Assembly (NCBI GenBank): GCA_016934395.1
Contig: JAFGSZ010000037.1
Span: 1 to 37,890, forward strand
Direction: 5' to 3'
Length of the DNA stretch: 37,890 nt
From: Bacteroidales bacterium
GTDB lineage: Bacteria > Bacteroidota > Bacteroidia > Bacteroidales > UBA10428
Position numbers and translations under genes: made by a program. The notes below the pieces were generated by a model that worked only from the letters and a program-made list of their open reading frames with translations, did not search any database and was not told the DNA's origin. Each line of letters opens with the position of its first letter. Position 1 is the stretch's first letter. Below are positions 1-8,902 of the stretch, in pieces.

Positions 1-165
1 AGCCGAACAATTTTCATCACTATCCCTCCAATTTGTATTTTGAAGTTCTAAGGTAACCGAGGAAAAATTCTCCGTATTTTTATTAGTAAGATTCGCAAAA
101 ATATCTCCATGTGATGAAAATATATTTAAGCAGAAGAATATAATTATTATGGATGTTTTTTTCAT
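1..165 (-). CDS. Secreted protein of unknown function, N-terminal fragment
   Basis: An open frame of 55 codons starts at an ATG at 165 and runs off the left edge without a stop, so only the N-terminus is visible. It begins with MKK followed by a hydrophobic run rich in isoleucine and phenylalanine, typical of a Sec signal peptide, and continues into a polar stretch rich in Asn and Thr. It lies 39 bases downstream of the lipoprotein gene at 205-1479 on the same strand, so the two may be co-transcribed. A function cannot be assigned from 55 residues; an exported or cell-surface protein is the only inference supported. Confidence 0.6.
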   Translation of the reverse strand, partial: MKKTSIIIIFFCLNIFSSHGDIFANLTNKNTENFSSVTLELQNTNWRDSDENCSA

Positions 166-204
166 TGTATTTTATTTTTTACAATTATAAATGGATATCT
201 ATTG

Positions 205-1479
205 TTATTCCCCATGAATCGTAGAAGTCTCGATTACTACTCTAAATCCATTGAAATATGAACTTGATTCTGTATTAAATCCCCAGGTTTTTAGAGTTGC
301 AGGATCAGTTAACGGCAATGTGGCATGATAACTCGTGTTTGTGCACCCTCCCAATGTCTGTACATTGCCAGAAGATGTTTCCTGAATATATTCTGTGGCA
401 TTTCCACTCATATCATATATACCAAGCTCATTGGGTTGTTTTTGTCCTACAGGAAATAATTTTGTGCCATCTACATATAAATATTGAGCAACATCATCAA
501 TATTATCGCTTCCTGCATAAGCAAAACCCTGACTTAATTCACCACCTTGTGCAGCATATAGCCATTCCTCTTCAGTAGGTAAACGACCTTCCCATACTTC
601 TTCTGAATATATTCTTGCACCTTCCCAAGTAACCCAGATTGCAGGTGATTCTTCTCCCCAACCGTGTGACCAGGTTGAAGTTCCGGCATCATATCCTGCC
701 CACCATCCATTATTTATAATTACTACTTTACCATTATAGAGCCCGTCATCAATCACTCCTCTATTATTTAGAAAAGTATCAAAATCCAATGCAGTTGTTT
801 CATATTTTGCTATATAAAAGTCATGTCCATTTCCTGTAACACGCACAAAAGGGAAATCGATAACTTGTGCAGGAGAAGTATTTAATGCTGAAACATAGCC
901 ATCAATGGATTTTGTTTGATAATGGATATAGTTTTCTCCATCAGGTAATTCAGTTACAAGAAATTCGGTTTCAGTCGAAGCCAGTTCCATAGAATTATCT
1001 AACCATGATATAAGAATTTTATCAATATTCATACTTGGTATAATTGCACCCCATGTCAGCCTGATTGTATTGTATTTAATCTGGTATTGAACATTCCCCA
1101 GGTTAAGAGGAGCTGCAGATTCAAAATCAAAATTATCTGATCTTACACCATCTGAAACATTCTCATTTTTATCCATTGCCTTGATTAGAATCGTATAATC
1201 ACCGGAAATTACACTCTCAAATACAACTGAGGTTGAATCTGACATAATCCATTTTTCAATTACTGCCTGACTGGAATTGTTTTCCAAAACAATATTTATG
1301 GCTCTTAAGTCCTCATCTGATGGATTTTCCCATGATACTTTAATATCAAGGTCCAATAATTCATAACTAAGATTAGTTACTTCATCTGGTGGAGTTTCGT
1401 CGATAACTAATTTCATCTCTTCTGTACACTTTGTTAGAAGGAGACTAAATAAAATTATTATAATTAGCGGTTTTTTCAT
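205..1479 (-). CDS. Lipoprotein with FN3-like and SUMF1/FGE-like domains
   Basis: A 424-residue protein with a lipoprotein signal (MKKPL, hydrophobic core, LLLTKC, acylated Cys at 18), so it is probably anchored in the envelope. Residues about 30-120 and 120-210 look like two fibronectin type III-like beta-sandwich domains (a V-SW-NP-DEDL pattern, then a second IRLTWG). Residues about 215-424 resemble the sulfatase-modifying factor (SUMF1/FGE-sulfatase) fold: AIWVTWEGARIYSEE, GRLPTEEEWLYAA, YDMSGNATEYI and a final GFRVV. The paired active-site cysteines of true formylglycine-generating enzymes are not seen near the C-terminus (one Cys in LGGC only), so a binding or structural role is more likely than sulfatase activation. 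The family assignment is good; the ligand is unknown. Confidence 0.8.
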   Translation of the reverse strand: MKKPLIIIILFSLLLTKCTEEMKLVIDETPPDEVTNLSYELLDLDIKVSWENPSDEDLRAINIVLENNSSQAVIEKWIMSDSTSVVFESVISGDYTILIKAMDKNENVSDGVRSDNFDFESAAPLNLGNVQYQIKYNTIRLTWGAIIPSMNIDKILISWLDNSMELASTETEFLVTELPDGENYIHYQTKSIDGYVSALNTSPAQVIDFPFVRVTGNGHDFYIAKYETTALDFDTFLNNRGVIDDGLYNGKVVIINNGWWAGYDAGTSTWSHGWGEESPAIWVTWEGARIYSEEVWEGRLPTEEEWLYAAQGGELSQGFAYAGSDNIDDVAQYLYVDGTKLFPVGQKQPNELGIYDMSGNATEYIQETSSGNVQTLGGCTNTSYHATLPLTDPATLKTWGFNTESSSYFNGFRVVIETSTIHGE

Positions 1480-1842
1480 TTGAAATTTTTTTAGTTAATA
1501 AAATGGATATATTTTTTGTACATATCTTTATAATAGTATGGGGACTTTGTTATATATAATATATATGCTTATGATATTTCATATTTAGTTCATTATGCCT
1601 AATTCTATACCAATCTTTATTATGTCAAATACATAGCCATTATTACAAATAGCAATTTTTCCATTCTACACATAAATAAAATCGCGACAAATAAGTGAGT
1701 GAGTCAAAATGTTATTAATAATTGAAATAATTGGTTTAATTAATTGTATCATTTTGCATTTCTGATGCTAAAAATAAATACTAACAAGTTATCTTTATAA
1801 CACTATTTTATCAATTTTTTACACTCTATTTAATTTGATGAT
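1480..1842. other. Divergent intergenic region, AT-rich, no gene
   Basis: About 360 bases separate the minus-strand lipoprotein from the plus-strand AraC regulator, so promoters for both must lie here. The DNA is very AT-rich, with a run of alternating TA near 1548-1565. No complete TTTG-N19/21-TAnnTTTG promoter was found on either strand; the nearest match is TATCTTTA at 1790-1797 ahead of the regulator. AraC proteins often bind such divergent regions, but no paired operator could be pointed to. Confidence 0.4.
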
Positions 1843-2718
1843 ATGGATATTCCGGGAATACACAGGGAGATTACTCCTTTAACAGAGGCTGATTGTTTTG
1901 TAGTACTAGACAGAAAAAAGAAAATATTTGGTTTCCCGCTTCATTTTCATCCTGAATATGAACTAAACCTAATGATAAATGGGAAAGGTGTAGAAAGGAT
2001 TGTTGGAGATAGTATTGAATATATAAATAATAAGGAACTTGTTTTTGTTGGGCCTAATCTGGTTCATGCCTGGTCAAGAGGAAAAGCTACAAATGAAAAT
2101 ATACATGAAATTACTATACAATTTCATAGGGATATATTCCATGAAAGTTTGTTAAACAGAAATATAATGTATCCTATTAAAGAAATGTTTAAAAGATCTT
2201 CAAGAGGAATACTATTTTCGCCGGAAACTATTGATTTTATAACTAATCGTATTGTTAAACTCATTAAAAAAAGCAGTATTGATCTTTATATCGATCTAAC
2301 AAATATATTGTTTGACCTTGCTTGCTCAAGAAATCAGATTATTCTATCCACAAATACCTTTAAAAATGAGGACTTTTATAATAGCGACAAAATCAAAAAA
2401 GTATATGAATATGTCCAGCAAAATTATAGTAATAAAATTAAGGTTGAGGATGTGGCTGAAATGTTAAATATGAGCCTTGTAACATTTAGTCGTTTAATGA
2501 AGCTGAGAACATTAAGAACATTTGTTGAATTCCTGAATGATATTAGACTTGGCCATGCCACACGTTGGTTATTGGAAAGTGATATGAATATTGCTGAAAT
2601 TGCCTATAAGAGTGGGTTTAACAATCTTGGTTATTTCAATAAAGTTTTTAAGAAAGCAAAAGGTTGTACTCCTTCGGAATTTAAAGGGAATTATAATGGA
2701 ATAAAAAGATTTAGCTGA
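1843..2718 (+). CDS. AraC-family transcriptional regulator with N-terminal cupin
   Basis: A 291-residue regulator of the usual AraC size. Residues about 20-90 form a cupin-like sensory domain (FPLHFHPEYELNLMI, then VGPNLVHAW), the fold that binds a small ligand such as a sugar. Residues about 185-285 are the double helix-turn-helix DNA-binding domain: KVEDVAEMLNMSLVTFSRLMK is the first HTH, and MNIAEIAYKSGFNNLGYFNKVFKKAKGCTPSEF is the second, matching the family's C-terminal signature. The ATG at 1843 precedes the cupin directly. It is transcribed away from the lipoprotein gene at 205-1479, which makes that gene a candidate target, by position only. The effector is unknown. Confidence 0.93.
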   Translation: MDIPGIHREITPLTEADCFVVLDRKKKIFGFPLHFHPEYELNLMINGKGVERIVGDSIEYINNKELVFVGPNLVHAWSRGKATNENIHEITIQFHRDIFHESLLNRNIMYPIKEMFKRSSRGILFSPETIDFITNRIVKLIKKSSIDLYIDLTNILFDLACSRNQIILSTNTFKNEDFYNSDKIKKVYEYVQQNYSNKIKVEDVAEMLNMSLVTFSRLMKLRTLRTFVEFLNDIRLGHATRWLLESDMNIAEIAYKSGFNNLGYFNKVFKKAKGCTPSEFKGNYNGIKRFS

Positions 2719-2804
2719 TTTATTAAAGTAATAATGCACTATTTACATTTTTACTAATACATATAATACTATTTTATCATTTTGTTAAAATATTATAACA
2801 TATT

Positions 2805-2847
2805 CTGGGGGTTTTTTAAAATCACTTCGAAGATATGAAACCCCCAG
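2805..2847. repeat. 10-bp perfect inverted repeat downstream of AraC gene
   Basis: CTGGGGGTTT at 2805-2814 is matched by AAACCCCCAG at 2838-2847, with a 23-base loop that itself contains the palindrome CTTCGAAG (2825-2832). It starts 86 bases after the AraC stop codon. Neither side carries a clean T-run, so it is a weak candidate for an intrinsic terminator. The G5/C5 runs stand out in AT-rich surroundings. Confidence 0.55.
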
Positions 2848-3015
2848 TGCAAAAAGACATGCATTCCTAATGATTTCCTTACGTATCACATAAATAGGCG
2901 GGATATTTACCTTCGCTCATTCTTTTGGTGGTTTTGTTTGATTTGAGAATCTCATTTCGATAAACTCATATAATTTAAAACTCCCGAATAAATACCACCT
3001 GCCAAATTGATTGCT

Positions 3016-3231
3016 TCAAATTGTAAAATATTTATTACTGAATTGGATCTGGTTTTCCTGGATGCTAAACCATTCATCAATAGAATTAATTGCCGATATT
3101 TTATAATCACTTTTTGCTAGAATAAAGTTGCATATTTCCCATAATATATTTCTTCTTCCCATCCTAATCCGACTGTTAAATAAAAATAATCTGGGATGAT
3201 CGACCCATTGTATATAATTTTTAATAATGAA
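3016..3231 (-). pseudogene. Possible decayed gene fragment
   Basis: A frame of 71 sense codons, bounded upstream by an in-frame TAA at 3232-3234 and ending at TGA (3016-3018), has protein-like composition (for example QWVDHPRLFLFNSRI and SIDEWFSIQENQIQF). It has no start codon near its beginning; its first ATG would give only 48 residues. The surroundings are rich in stops, so it reads more like the tail of a degraded gene than a functional one. No family was recognised, and a chance open frame in AT-rich DNA cannot be excluded. Confidence 0.25.
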
Positions 3232-3441
3232 TTAACAATTCCTGGATACCTGATTATTCAATAAGGATTTGAGCTAATTTAGTCTTAACTAACTATATAT
3301 CAGGAGCCAACGATTAAAGGGCATGTTTAATCCTTCCTGATATTCCCATTTAAAGAATAGGTTATATCATTCTTATTATCCTGAATATTTTCTTATCATG
3401 TAAAAACATTATACAGTCAGGTACGTCTTTCGTTCTTCAGT

Positions 3442-3627
3442 TCAATTCATCCCTGACATAATGTTTAATAATAGTGTCTCATGACCTATCCTAATATTAA
3501 GATAAGATATATCACCAGTAGCAGTGATATAATAAGAACTGAATATGTTTGATGAATAGTATCCATTATTGAATAAATGATTCCCTAAAACCGAATTGTA
3601 ATTATATGTCTGATTATAATTGCCCAT
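3442..3627 (-). CDS. Doubtful small ORF, 61 residues
   Basis: An ATG-started frame of 61 codons rich in Asn, Tyr and Ser, with the tail ITATGDISYLNIRIGHETLLL. No signal peptide, membrane segment, promoter or ribosome site supports it, and no family was recognised. The tail has some character of a beta-rich extracellular protein, so it may be the remnant of a larger gene in this gene-poor interval. It could equally be a chance frame. Confidence 0.2.
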   Translation of the reverse strand: MGNYNQTYNYNSVLGNHLFNNGYYSSNIFSSYYITATGDISYLNIRIGHETLLLNIMSGMN

Positions 3628-3873
3628 AAGATGAAATTGAAGTATTTTATGTAGATTAAATGCTTACTGTTCATATAAATTAATACGATTTATATTAAAA
3701 AAGCTTCTAGTTTGAAAAGATACTAAACACCATTAAATAACAGTAGCATCCATAAATACTTTATTAAAATAAGCTTCAACAGTAAATTCAATATTTATTT
3801 ATAATTGAAATAGTCACCCAAGGCAAGAAATGCTTTTAGTACCTTTCAAGAATAAAGACCACTTGACTGACTG

Positions 3874-4290
3874 TTACTTTTTTAGAAGGTCCCTGATTTC
3901 TGTAAGAAGCAATTCTTCTTTTGAAGGTGCAGGAGCAGCAGCCGGGGCCTTTTCTTCCTTTTTCTTCAGGTTATTCATGCCTTTGATCAATAAGAAAATC
4001 GCAAACGCAATAATTAAAAAATCAATGGTAACCTGAATAAAATTACCATAATTTAACGAAACAGATTCAGACACTACCTTACCGGCTGAATCCATTACAC
4101 CGTCCTTAATAACAATTTTTAGGGCCGTAAAATCCACACCTCCGATTAAAAGTCCTATTGGAGGCATTATTACATCAGCCACCAAGGATGAAACAATTTT
4201 ACCAAAAGCACCACCAATGATGATACCCACTGCCATATCGACAACATTCCCGCGCATGGCAAATGATTTAAATTCTTTTACAATACTCAT
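3874..4290 (-). CDS. mscL: Large-conductance mechanosensitive channel MscL
   Basis: A 138-residue inner-membrane channel that opens under membrane tension to release solutes during hypo-osmotic shock; it works as a pentamer. The N-terminus shows the conserved amphipathic helix and first membrane helix ([42 protein letters not shown]), then a periplasmic loop, the second membrane helix (about 87-105, [20 protein letters not shown]), and a charged C-terminal bundle with [15 protein letters not shown]. Length and layout are standard. It stands alone, divergent from the flavodoxin gene. A clear promoter was not found for it. Confidence 0.97.
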   Translation of the reverse strand: MSIVKEFKSFAMRGNVVDMAVGIIIGGAFGKIVSSLVADVIMPPIGLLIGGVDFTALKIVIKDGVMDSAGKVVSESVSLNYGNFIQVTIDFLIIAFAIFLLIKGMNNLKKKEEKAPAAAPAPSKEELLLTEIRDLLKK

Positions 4291-4468
4291 AGTTTAAAAA
4301 TTTAAGTTTTGCACATTAACAAGTTGATAATTTATTTGTTCTCTTTTATAACCACATTAAGAAATACTGGTTAGAATAAATTTACAACATAAATTCATGA
4401 ATCCTTTTTAAAGATTTTTAAATATTATCCGATTGTTATTAACAAGCCGGAAAACAAGAATTATTTTT

Positions 4469-4476
4469 TACTTTTG
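4469..4476 (+). promoter_or_regulatory. Bacteroidota -7 box for the flavodoxin/metal-efflux operon
   Basis: TACTTTTG matches the TAnnTTTG -7 consensus 37 bases before the flavodoxin ATG. No TTG is at the usual 19-21 bp upstream, so it is a half-supported promoter. Confidence 0.4.
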
Positions 4477-4513
4477 TAAATTAGATTTAATTTAAATAAA
4501 AACAATCTCCGAT

Positions 4514-5026
4514 ATGAGCAGAGTAGGTGTATTTTATGGCTCTACTTCAGGAAGCTGTGAAACTATTTCCAGGTTAATTCAACACGAGTTTAACGGAATA
4601 CATGTTCAACGACATGATATATTTAAAACCTCTGCCGAACAAATAGAACAATACGATTATCTGATATTTGGAATATCTACCTGGGGTAATGGAGCGATGC
4701 AGGAAGATTGGCAGAACTTTTTAAATGAAATAAATTTCCTGAACCTGACAAAAAAGAAAATAGCCCTTTTTGGATTAGGAGATCAAATTATGTATTCAGA
4801 AAATTTTGTTGATGCCATGGGAATATTATATCACATGCTGCATAATAAAGGTTGCGAATTTGTTGGTTTTTGGCCTGCCGAAGGTTATACATTTAAAAAT
4901 TCCAGAGCTTTACAAAACACCCACTTTGTTGGATTGGCTATTGATGAAGATACACAGCCTCAGTTAACCTCATCACGAATCAAAAACTGGGTAAAACAAT
5001 TAAAAACTGAATTAAATTTAGTCTGA
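4514..5026 (+). CDS. Flavodoxin (long-chain type)
   Basis: A 170-residue cytoplasmic FMN-binding electron carrier. The phosphate-binding loop is at residues 8-16 (YGSTSGSCE), the first isoalloxazine-stacking loop is around FGISTWGNGAMQEDW, and the second is ALFGLGDQIMYSENFVDAM; the GYTF-SRAL-FVGLAID segment is typical of long-chain flavodoxins of the NifF/FldA kind. Flavodoxins commonly replace ferredoxin under iron limitation. The stop codon overlaps the start of the CDF transporter by one base (TGATG), which suggests translational coupling with the two metal exporters, an unusual pairing that points to metal-responsive expression (inference). Confidence 0.93.
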   Translation: MSRVGVFYGSTSGSCETISRLIQHEFNGIHVQRHDIFKTSAEQIEQYDYLIFGISTWGNGAMQEDWQNFLNEINFLNLTKKKIALFGLGDQIMYSENFVDAMGILYHMLHNKGCEFVGFWPAEGYTFKNSRALQNTHFVGLAIDEDTQPQLTSSRIKNWVKQLKTELNLV

Positions 5027-5967
5027 TGGAAATGCAATTTTTTCACCATGACCAAAATCACATACAGAAACATGGTCATCATCACCATCAAAATTTAAAT
5101 GAGAAAAACCTGTTAATTGCAACGGTTTTAAATTTCGCTATTACGGCTGCTGAAATTATAGGTGGCTTATTATCTAACAGCCTGGCTTTATTATCCGATG
5201 CATTGCATAACCTGGGAGATGCGTTTGCTGTATTAATAGCATTTATTGCCCATAAACTCAGTAAAAAAGATTCAACAGTAAAAAAAACTTTTGGTTACAA
5301 ACGTGTTGAAATTCTGGCTGCTTTATTTAATGCTATCGTACTCATTGTAATCATTATTTTTCTTTTTATCGAAGCTATTGAACGATTTAAAAATCCTGCA
5401 CCCGTCAAAGGAAAAATAATGTTTACGGTATCTGTTATTGGCCTCCTGGCCAACCTTCTGGCAGTTATCCTTCTCAGGAAAGATTCGGGAAAAAGTATCA
5501 ATATCAGGGCTGCATATTTGCATCTTCTTGGAGATACCGTTTCTTCGGTAGCAGTTATTATCGGCTCAATACTTATTATTTTTTACAAGTTATATTGGAT
5601 TGATCCGGTAATTACAATCCTTATCGGCATTTATATTACCAAAGAAACGGTTGTAATTGTAAAAGAAGCTGTGGATATTTTAATGCAGGGTACTCCTAAA
5701 GATCTGGATATAGAAACCGTAAAAAGTGCGATGGAAGAGCTACCTGACATAAACAATGTTCATCATATACATGCGTGGAATTTGAATGATTCTCAAATTC
5801 ATTTTGAATGTCATATTTTTTTAAACCAGGATTTAATGATAAGCAATACCGAAAAAATCAGACAAAAAATAGAAACATTATTATTAAACAAATTCCATAT
5901 TTCACACGTTACAGTACAATTCGAATACATGCAATGTTCTGATGAGATTAAGGAGGAGATATGTTAA
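5026..5967 (+). CDS. Cation diffusion facilitator family zinc/cadmium exporter (CzcD/ZitB-like)
   Basis: A 313-residue inner-membrane proton antiporter that exports Zn2+ or related divalent metals. The first 25 residues are histidine-rich, with a run of five in a row in HGHHHHQ, a likely metal-capture tail. Six membrane helices follow; the conserved metal site is visible as H61/D65 (HNLGD, helix 2) and H166/D170 (HLLGD, helix 5). The C-terminal cytoplasmic domain (about 210-313) carries INNVHHIHAWNLND, the usual dimerising metal-sensing fold. It overlaps the flavodoxin by 1 base and the downstream permease by 7 bases, so the three are expected to be co-translated. Exact metal specificity is not readable. 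Confidence 0.95.
   Translation: MEMQFFHHDQNHIQKHGHHHHQNLNEKNLLIATVLNFAITAAEIIGGLLSNSLALLSDALHNLGDAFAVLIAFIAHKLSKKDSTVKKTFGYKRVEILAALFNAIVLIVIIIFLFIEAIERFKNPAPVKGKIMFTVSVIGLLANLLAVILLRKDSGKSINIRAAYLHLLGDTVSSVAVIIGSILIIFYKLYWIDPVITILIGIYITKETVVIVKEAVDILMQGTPKDLDIETVKSAMEELPDINNVHHIHAWNLNDSQIHFECHIFLNQDLMISNTEKIRQKIETLLLNKFHISHVTVQFEYMQCSDEIKEEIC
5950..5956 (+). promoter_or_regulatory. Unusually strong Shine-Dalgarno site for the permease
   Basis: AAGGAGG sits four bases before the ATG at 5961 and lies inside the last codons of the CDF gene. Most genes in this window have no such site, as is usual for Bacteroidota. It supports the overlapping start chosen for the permease. Confidence 0.6.
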
Positions 5968-7241
5968 AAATTGGAGAATATCTGAAAATCTATTTTAATG
6001 AGCTTATAGGATTATTGAACGATATGGCGCCATGGCTTCTGCTGGGGTTTTTAATCGCCGGGATCCTGCATATTTTTTTTCCGCAGAAAAAAATCAACGC
6101 TCTTATGGGGAAAAACAGTACAAAATCAGTAATTAATGCTGCTTTATTCGGCATTCCCCTGCCTTTATGTTCCTGTGGAGTAATTCCTACCGGGATATCC
6201 TTTTATAAAAACGGTGCATCAAAAGGTTCCGCTGTTTCGTTTATGATCTCTACACCTCAAACCGGGGTAGATTCCATAATGGTTACGTATTCGATGCTCG
6301 GATTACCATTTGCTATTCTAAGGCCTTTTATCGCTCTGGTTACCGGACTGTTTGGAGGAATTGTCACCAACAGAATTTCAAACAGAGAGGCGCCTGTAAG
6401 TTCAACATTACCCGGAAATTCTTCAAATGGAAATGGAGGCAGGAATTCACTGATTCGAATGTTCCAGTATGCTTTTGTGGAATTTTTGCAGGACATTGCG
6501 AAATGGCTGATTATAGGTTTGCTGGTTGCTGCCTTAATTGCGGTTTTTGTACCGAATGATTTTTTTGCATCCTACATTAAAAATGATTTTGTAGGCATGC
6601 TGATCATTCTGGCGGCTTCAATACCGGTATATGTATGTGCTACAAGTTCGGTGCCTATTGCTGCTGTGCTGTTATTAAAAGGCATTTCTCCGGGTGCAGC
6701 CCTGGTATTTCTTATGGCTGGTCCTGCAACCAATGCCGCCACAATTTCGGTTATCGGGAATGTTATGGGGAAAAAAACATTAATTACCTATTTGATAACC
6801 CTTATTATAGGGGCTTTAACATTTGGCTTGCTCATCGATTATGTGCTTCCGAGGGAATGGTTTATCAATTCGCACCTCGGGCATCTTGGTGGACATGAAC
6901 ACGGATTGTTGCCAAACTGGTTAAAAACCGGATCGGGCATTACATTGTTTTTACTTTTAATTAACAGTTATTTGCAACGATATCTAAAAAATAGAAAACA
7001 AAATAAAATTGATAATTTGATAAAACCATTGGATATGAACGAAATAAAAGTATTTGTAAAGGGGATGACTTGTAATCATTGTAAAATGAGTGTGGAAACA
7101 AACCTTGGTAATATCGAAGGCATATCAAAAGTGAATGCCAATATTGGTAATGGTGAAGTAACACTTACAGGAGATAATTTTGATCTCGATAAAATAAAAT
7201 CTGTTGTTGAAGGAATAGGATATACATTCCAGGGAAAATAA
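5961..7241 (+). CDS. SO_0444-type Cu/Zn efflux permease with C-terminal HMA domain
   Basis: A 426-residue inner-membrane permease of the ArsP/DUF318 family. It has about eight hydrophobic helices in two halves separated by a polar loop near 140-165. The signature ALFGIPLPLCSCGVIPTG places a CxC pair at C70 and C72 in the membrane, a probable metal ligand, and STPQTGVDS follows. The second half repeats the theme with VYVCATSSVPIAA and MAGPATNAATI. Residues 361-426 form a heavy-metal-associated domain with GMTCNHC (C371, C374), which usually carries Cu+ or Zn2+. The domain order matches proteins named SO_0444-family Cu/Zn efflux transporters. With the CDF upstream it makes a two-pump metal detoxification unit. 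Confidence 0.88.
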   Translation: MLKIGEYLKIYFNELIGLLNDMAPWLLLGFLIAGILHIFFPQKKINALMGKNSTKSVINAALFGIPLPLCSCGVIPTGISFYKNGASKGSAVSFMISTPQTGVDSIMVTYSMLGLPFAILRPFIALVTGLFGGIVTNRISNREAPVSSTLPGNSSNGNGGRNSLIRMFQYAFVEFLQDIAKWLIIGLLVAALIAVFVPNDFFASYIKNDFVGMLIILAASIPVYVCATSSVPIAAVLLLKGISPGAALVFLMAGPATNAATISVIGNVMGKKTLITYLITLIIGALTFGLLIDYVLPREWFINSHLGHLGGHEHGLLPNWLKTGSGITLFLLLINSYLQRYLKNRKQNKIDNLIKPLDMNEIKVFVKGMTCNHCKMSVETNLGNIEGISKVNANIGNGEVTLTGDNFDLDKIKSVVEGIGYTFQGK

Positions 7242-7308
7242 AAATAAAACTAAAACAGAAAAGAAGGAATTTTAAATCGAATTCATTCGTGCGTTTTTAA
7301 TTAATGCC

Positions 7309-7316
7309 TAACTTTG
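7309..7316 (+). promoter_or_regulatory. -7 box for gpmI
   Basis: TAACTTTG fits TAnnTTTG, 43 bases before the gpmI ATG. A weak -33 candidate (TTCG near 7286-7289) is at about the right distance. It supports independent transcription of gpmI from the metal operon. Confidence 0.5.
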
Positions 7317-7359
7317 CCAGCTCGAAAAAAACAAATTAACATTTTTTGAATATTAAATT

Positions 7360-8877
7360 ATGATACATAAAACAATACTGATGATTCTCGATGGCTGGGG
7401 ATCAGGTGACCATGGCAAAGGAGATATAGTATATCAGGCCAATACACCCAATGTAGACAGATTAACAGCCAACTATCCCCACGCTCAATTATTAACCTGT
7501 GGCGAAGATGTGGGGCTTCCGGAAGGACAAATGGGTAACTCCGAAGTTGGACATCTGAATATTGGAGCAGGCCGGGTGGTATACCAGGACCTGGTAAGAA
7601 TAAATAAAGCAATTAAAGAAAATACTATAGCTCAGAATCCTGTGCTTATTGATGCTTTTAATTATGCAAAAAAGAATAATAAGTCTGTCCATTTTCTTGG
7701 TCTGATCGGCCCGGGAGGTGTTCATGCCATGAGCAAACATCTCTATAAATTATGCGATCTTACTAAAGATTATGCCCTGGATAAGGTGTTTATTCACTGT
7801 TTAACTGATGGTCGTGATACGGATCCAAGAAGCGGATATGGTTATGTTAAAGAACTCGTAGATCATTTAAAAACTTCAAATGGTAAAATTGCTTCCTTAA
7901 TAGGACGTTACTATACTATGGACCGAGACAAACGCTGGGAAAGAATTAAAAAGGGTTATGATTTGCTGGTTCGGGGAACTGGCAAACATTCCACTGATAT
8001 TCTTCAGTCAATAAAAGAATCATATGACGCAGGTGTTACTGATGAATTTATTAACCCGGTTGTAATGGTTGATAAAACCGGCAATCCTATAGGTACAATC
8101 CGGGAAGGTGATGTAGTAATTTGTTTTAACTTCAGAACCGACAGGCTCAGGCAGATTACAACCGCCCTTACCCAGCAGGATTTCCATGAACATAATATGA
8201 GTATTATTCCTCTACATTATATTACACTTACTACTTACGATGAAAGTTTTAAAGGCATTAAGGTAGTTTTCGATAAGCAAAATGTTACCAACACAATGGG
8301 TGAAACTGTTGCTAATGCAGGATTAAAACAAATTCGAATTGCCGAGACTGAAAAATATGCCCATGTTACTTTTTTCTTTAACGGTGGCCGTGAAGAGGAA
8401 TTTAAAAATGAAAAGCGTATAATGGTTCCTTCTCCAAAGGTTGCGACCTATGACCTTCAACCTGAGATGAGCGCTCCAAAAGTGGCCGAAGCAATTATTA
8501 AAGAATTAAAAACCAAAGAACCCGATTTCATCTGCCTTAATTTTGCCAATGGCGATATGGTTGGCCATACCGGAGTATATGAAGCCATCAAAAAAGCAAT
8601 AGAAACTGTTGACGATTGTGTGGGAAGAGTTGTGGATACCGCTGTGGAAAATGGCTACACCGCCATGATTATTGCCGACCATGGAAACGCAGATAATGCT
8701 GTAAATCCGGATGGTTCACCAAATACTGCCCACTCATTAAATCCTGTTCCTTTGATTTTGGTTAGCGATCAATATAAGAAAATTGATAGTGGAATACTCG
8801 CAGATGTTGCTCCCACTTTGCTTACCATTATGGGACTCAAAATTCCTGAAGAAATGACCGGGAAAGTATTGGTATAA
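7360..8877 (+). CDS. gpmI: 2,3-bisphosphoglycerate-independent phosphoglycerate mutase
   Basis: A 505-residue cytoplasmic glycolytic enzyme that interconverts 3- and 2-phosphoglycerate using two Mn2+ ions and a phosphoserine intermediate. The alkaline-phosphatase-like domain starts with MILDGWG (metal ligand D11), and the catalytic serine is S61 in GQMGNSEVGHLNIGAGR. The inserted phosphotransferase domain shows HCLTDGRDTDP, GRYYTMDRDKRWERI and CFNFRTDRLRQIT. The second metal cluster is near the C-terminus in FANGDMVGHTG and IADHGNADNA. Length is standard (about 510). It has its own predicted promoter and ends just before a strong bidirectional terminator. Confidence in function is very high. 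Confidence 0.98.
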   Translation: MIHKTILMILDGWGSGDHGKGDIVYQANTPNVDRLTANYPHAQLLTCGEDVGLPEGQMGNSEVGHLNIGAGRVVYQDLVRINKAIKENTIAQNPVLIDAFNYAKKNNKSVHFLGLIGPGGVHAMSKHLYKLCDLTKDYALDKVFIHCLTDGRDTDPRSGYGYVKELVDHLKTSNGKIASLIGRYYTMDRDKRWERIKKGYDLLVRGTGKHSTDILQSIKESYDAGVTDEFINPVVMVDKTGNPIGTIREGDVVICFNFRTDRLRQITTALTQQDFHEHNMSIIPLHYITLTTYDESFKGIKVVFDKQNVTNTMGETVANAGLKQIRIAETEKYAHVTFFFNGGREEEFKNEKRIMVPSPKVATYDLQPEMSAPKVAEAIIKELKTKEPDFICLNFANGDMVGHTGVYEAIKKAIETVDDCVGRVVDTAVENGYTAMIIADHGNADNAVNPDGSPNTAHSLNPVPLILVSDQYKKIDSGILADVAPTLLTIMGLKIPEEMTGKVLV

Positions 8878-8902
8878 CTGATAATATTACATAAAGCAAA
8901 AG

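Larger units (their letters stand above)
2719..3873. other. Gene-poor stretch of about 1.15 kb
   Basis: No convincing intact gene is present between the AraC regulator and mscL. The stretch holds a perfect 10-bp inverted repeat at 2805-2847 and two short minus-strand open frames (3016-3231 and 3442-3627), listed separately as possible remnants. Stop codons are frequent in all frames elsewhere. No tRNA-like cloverleaf or tandem repeat was noticed. Confidence 0.5.

Noticed and set aside
7242-7308. CGAAT/ATTCG hairpin after the permease as a terminator
   Set aside because: A 5-bp AT-rich stem is too weak to call, although a T-run follows.
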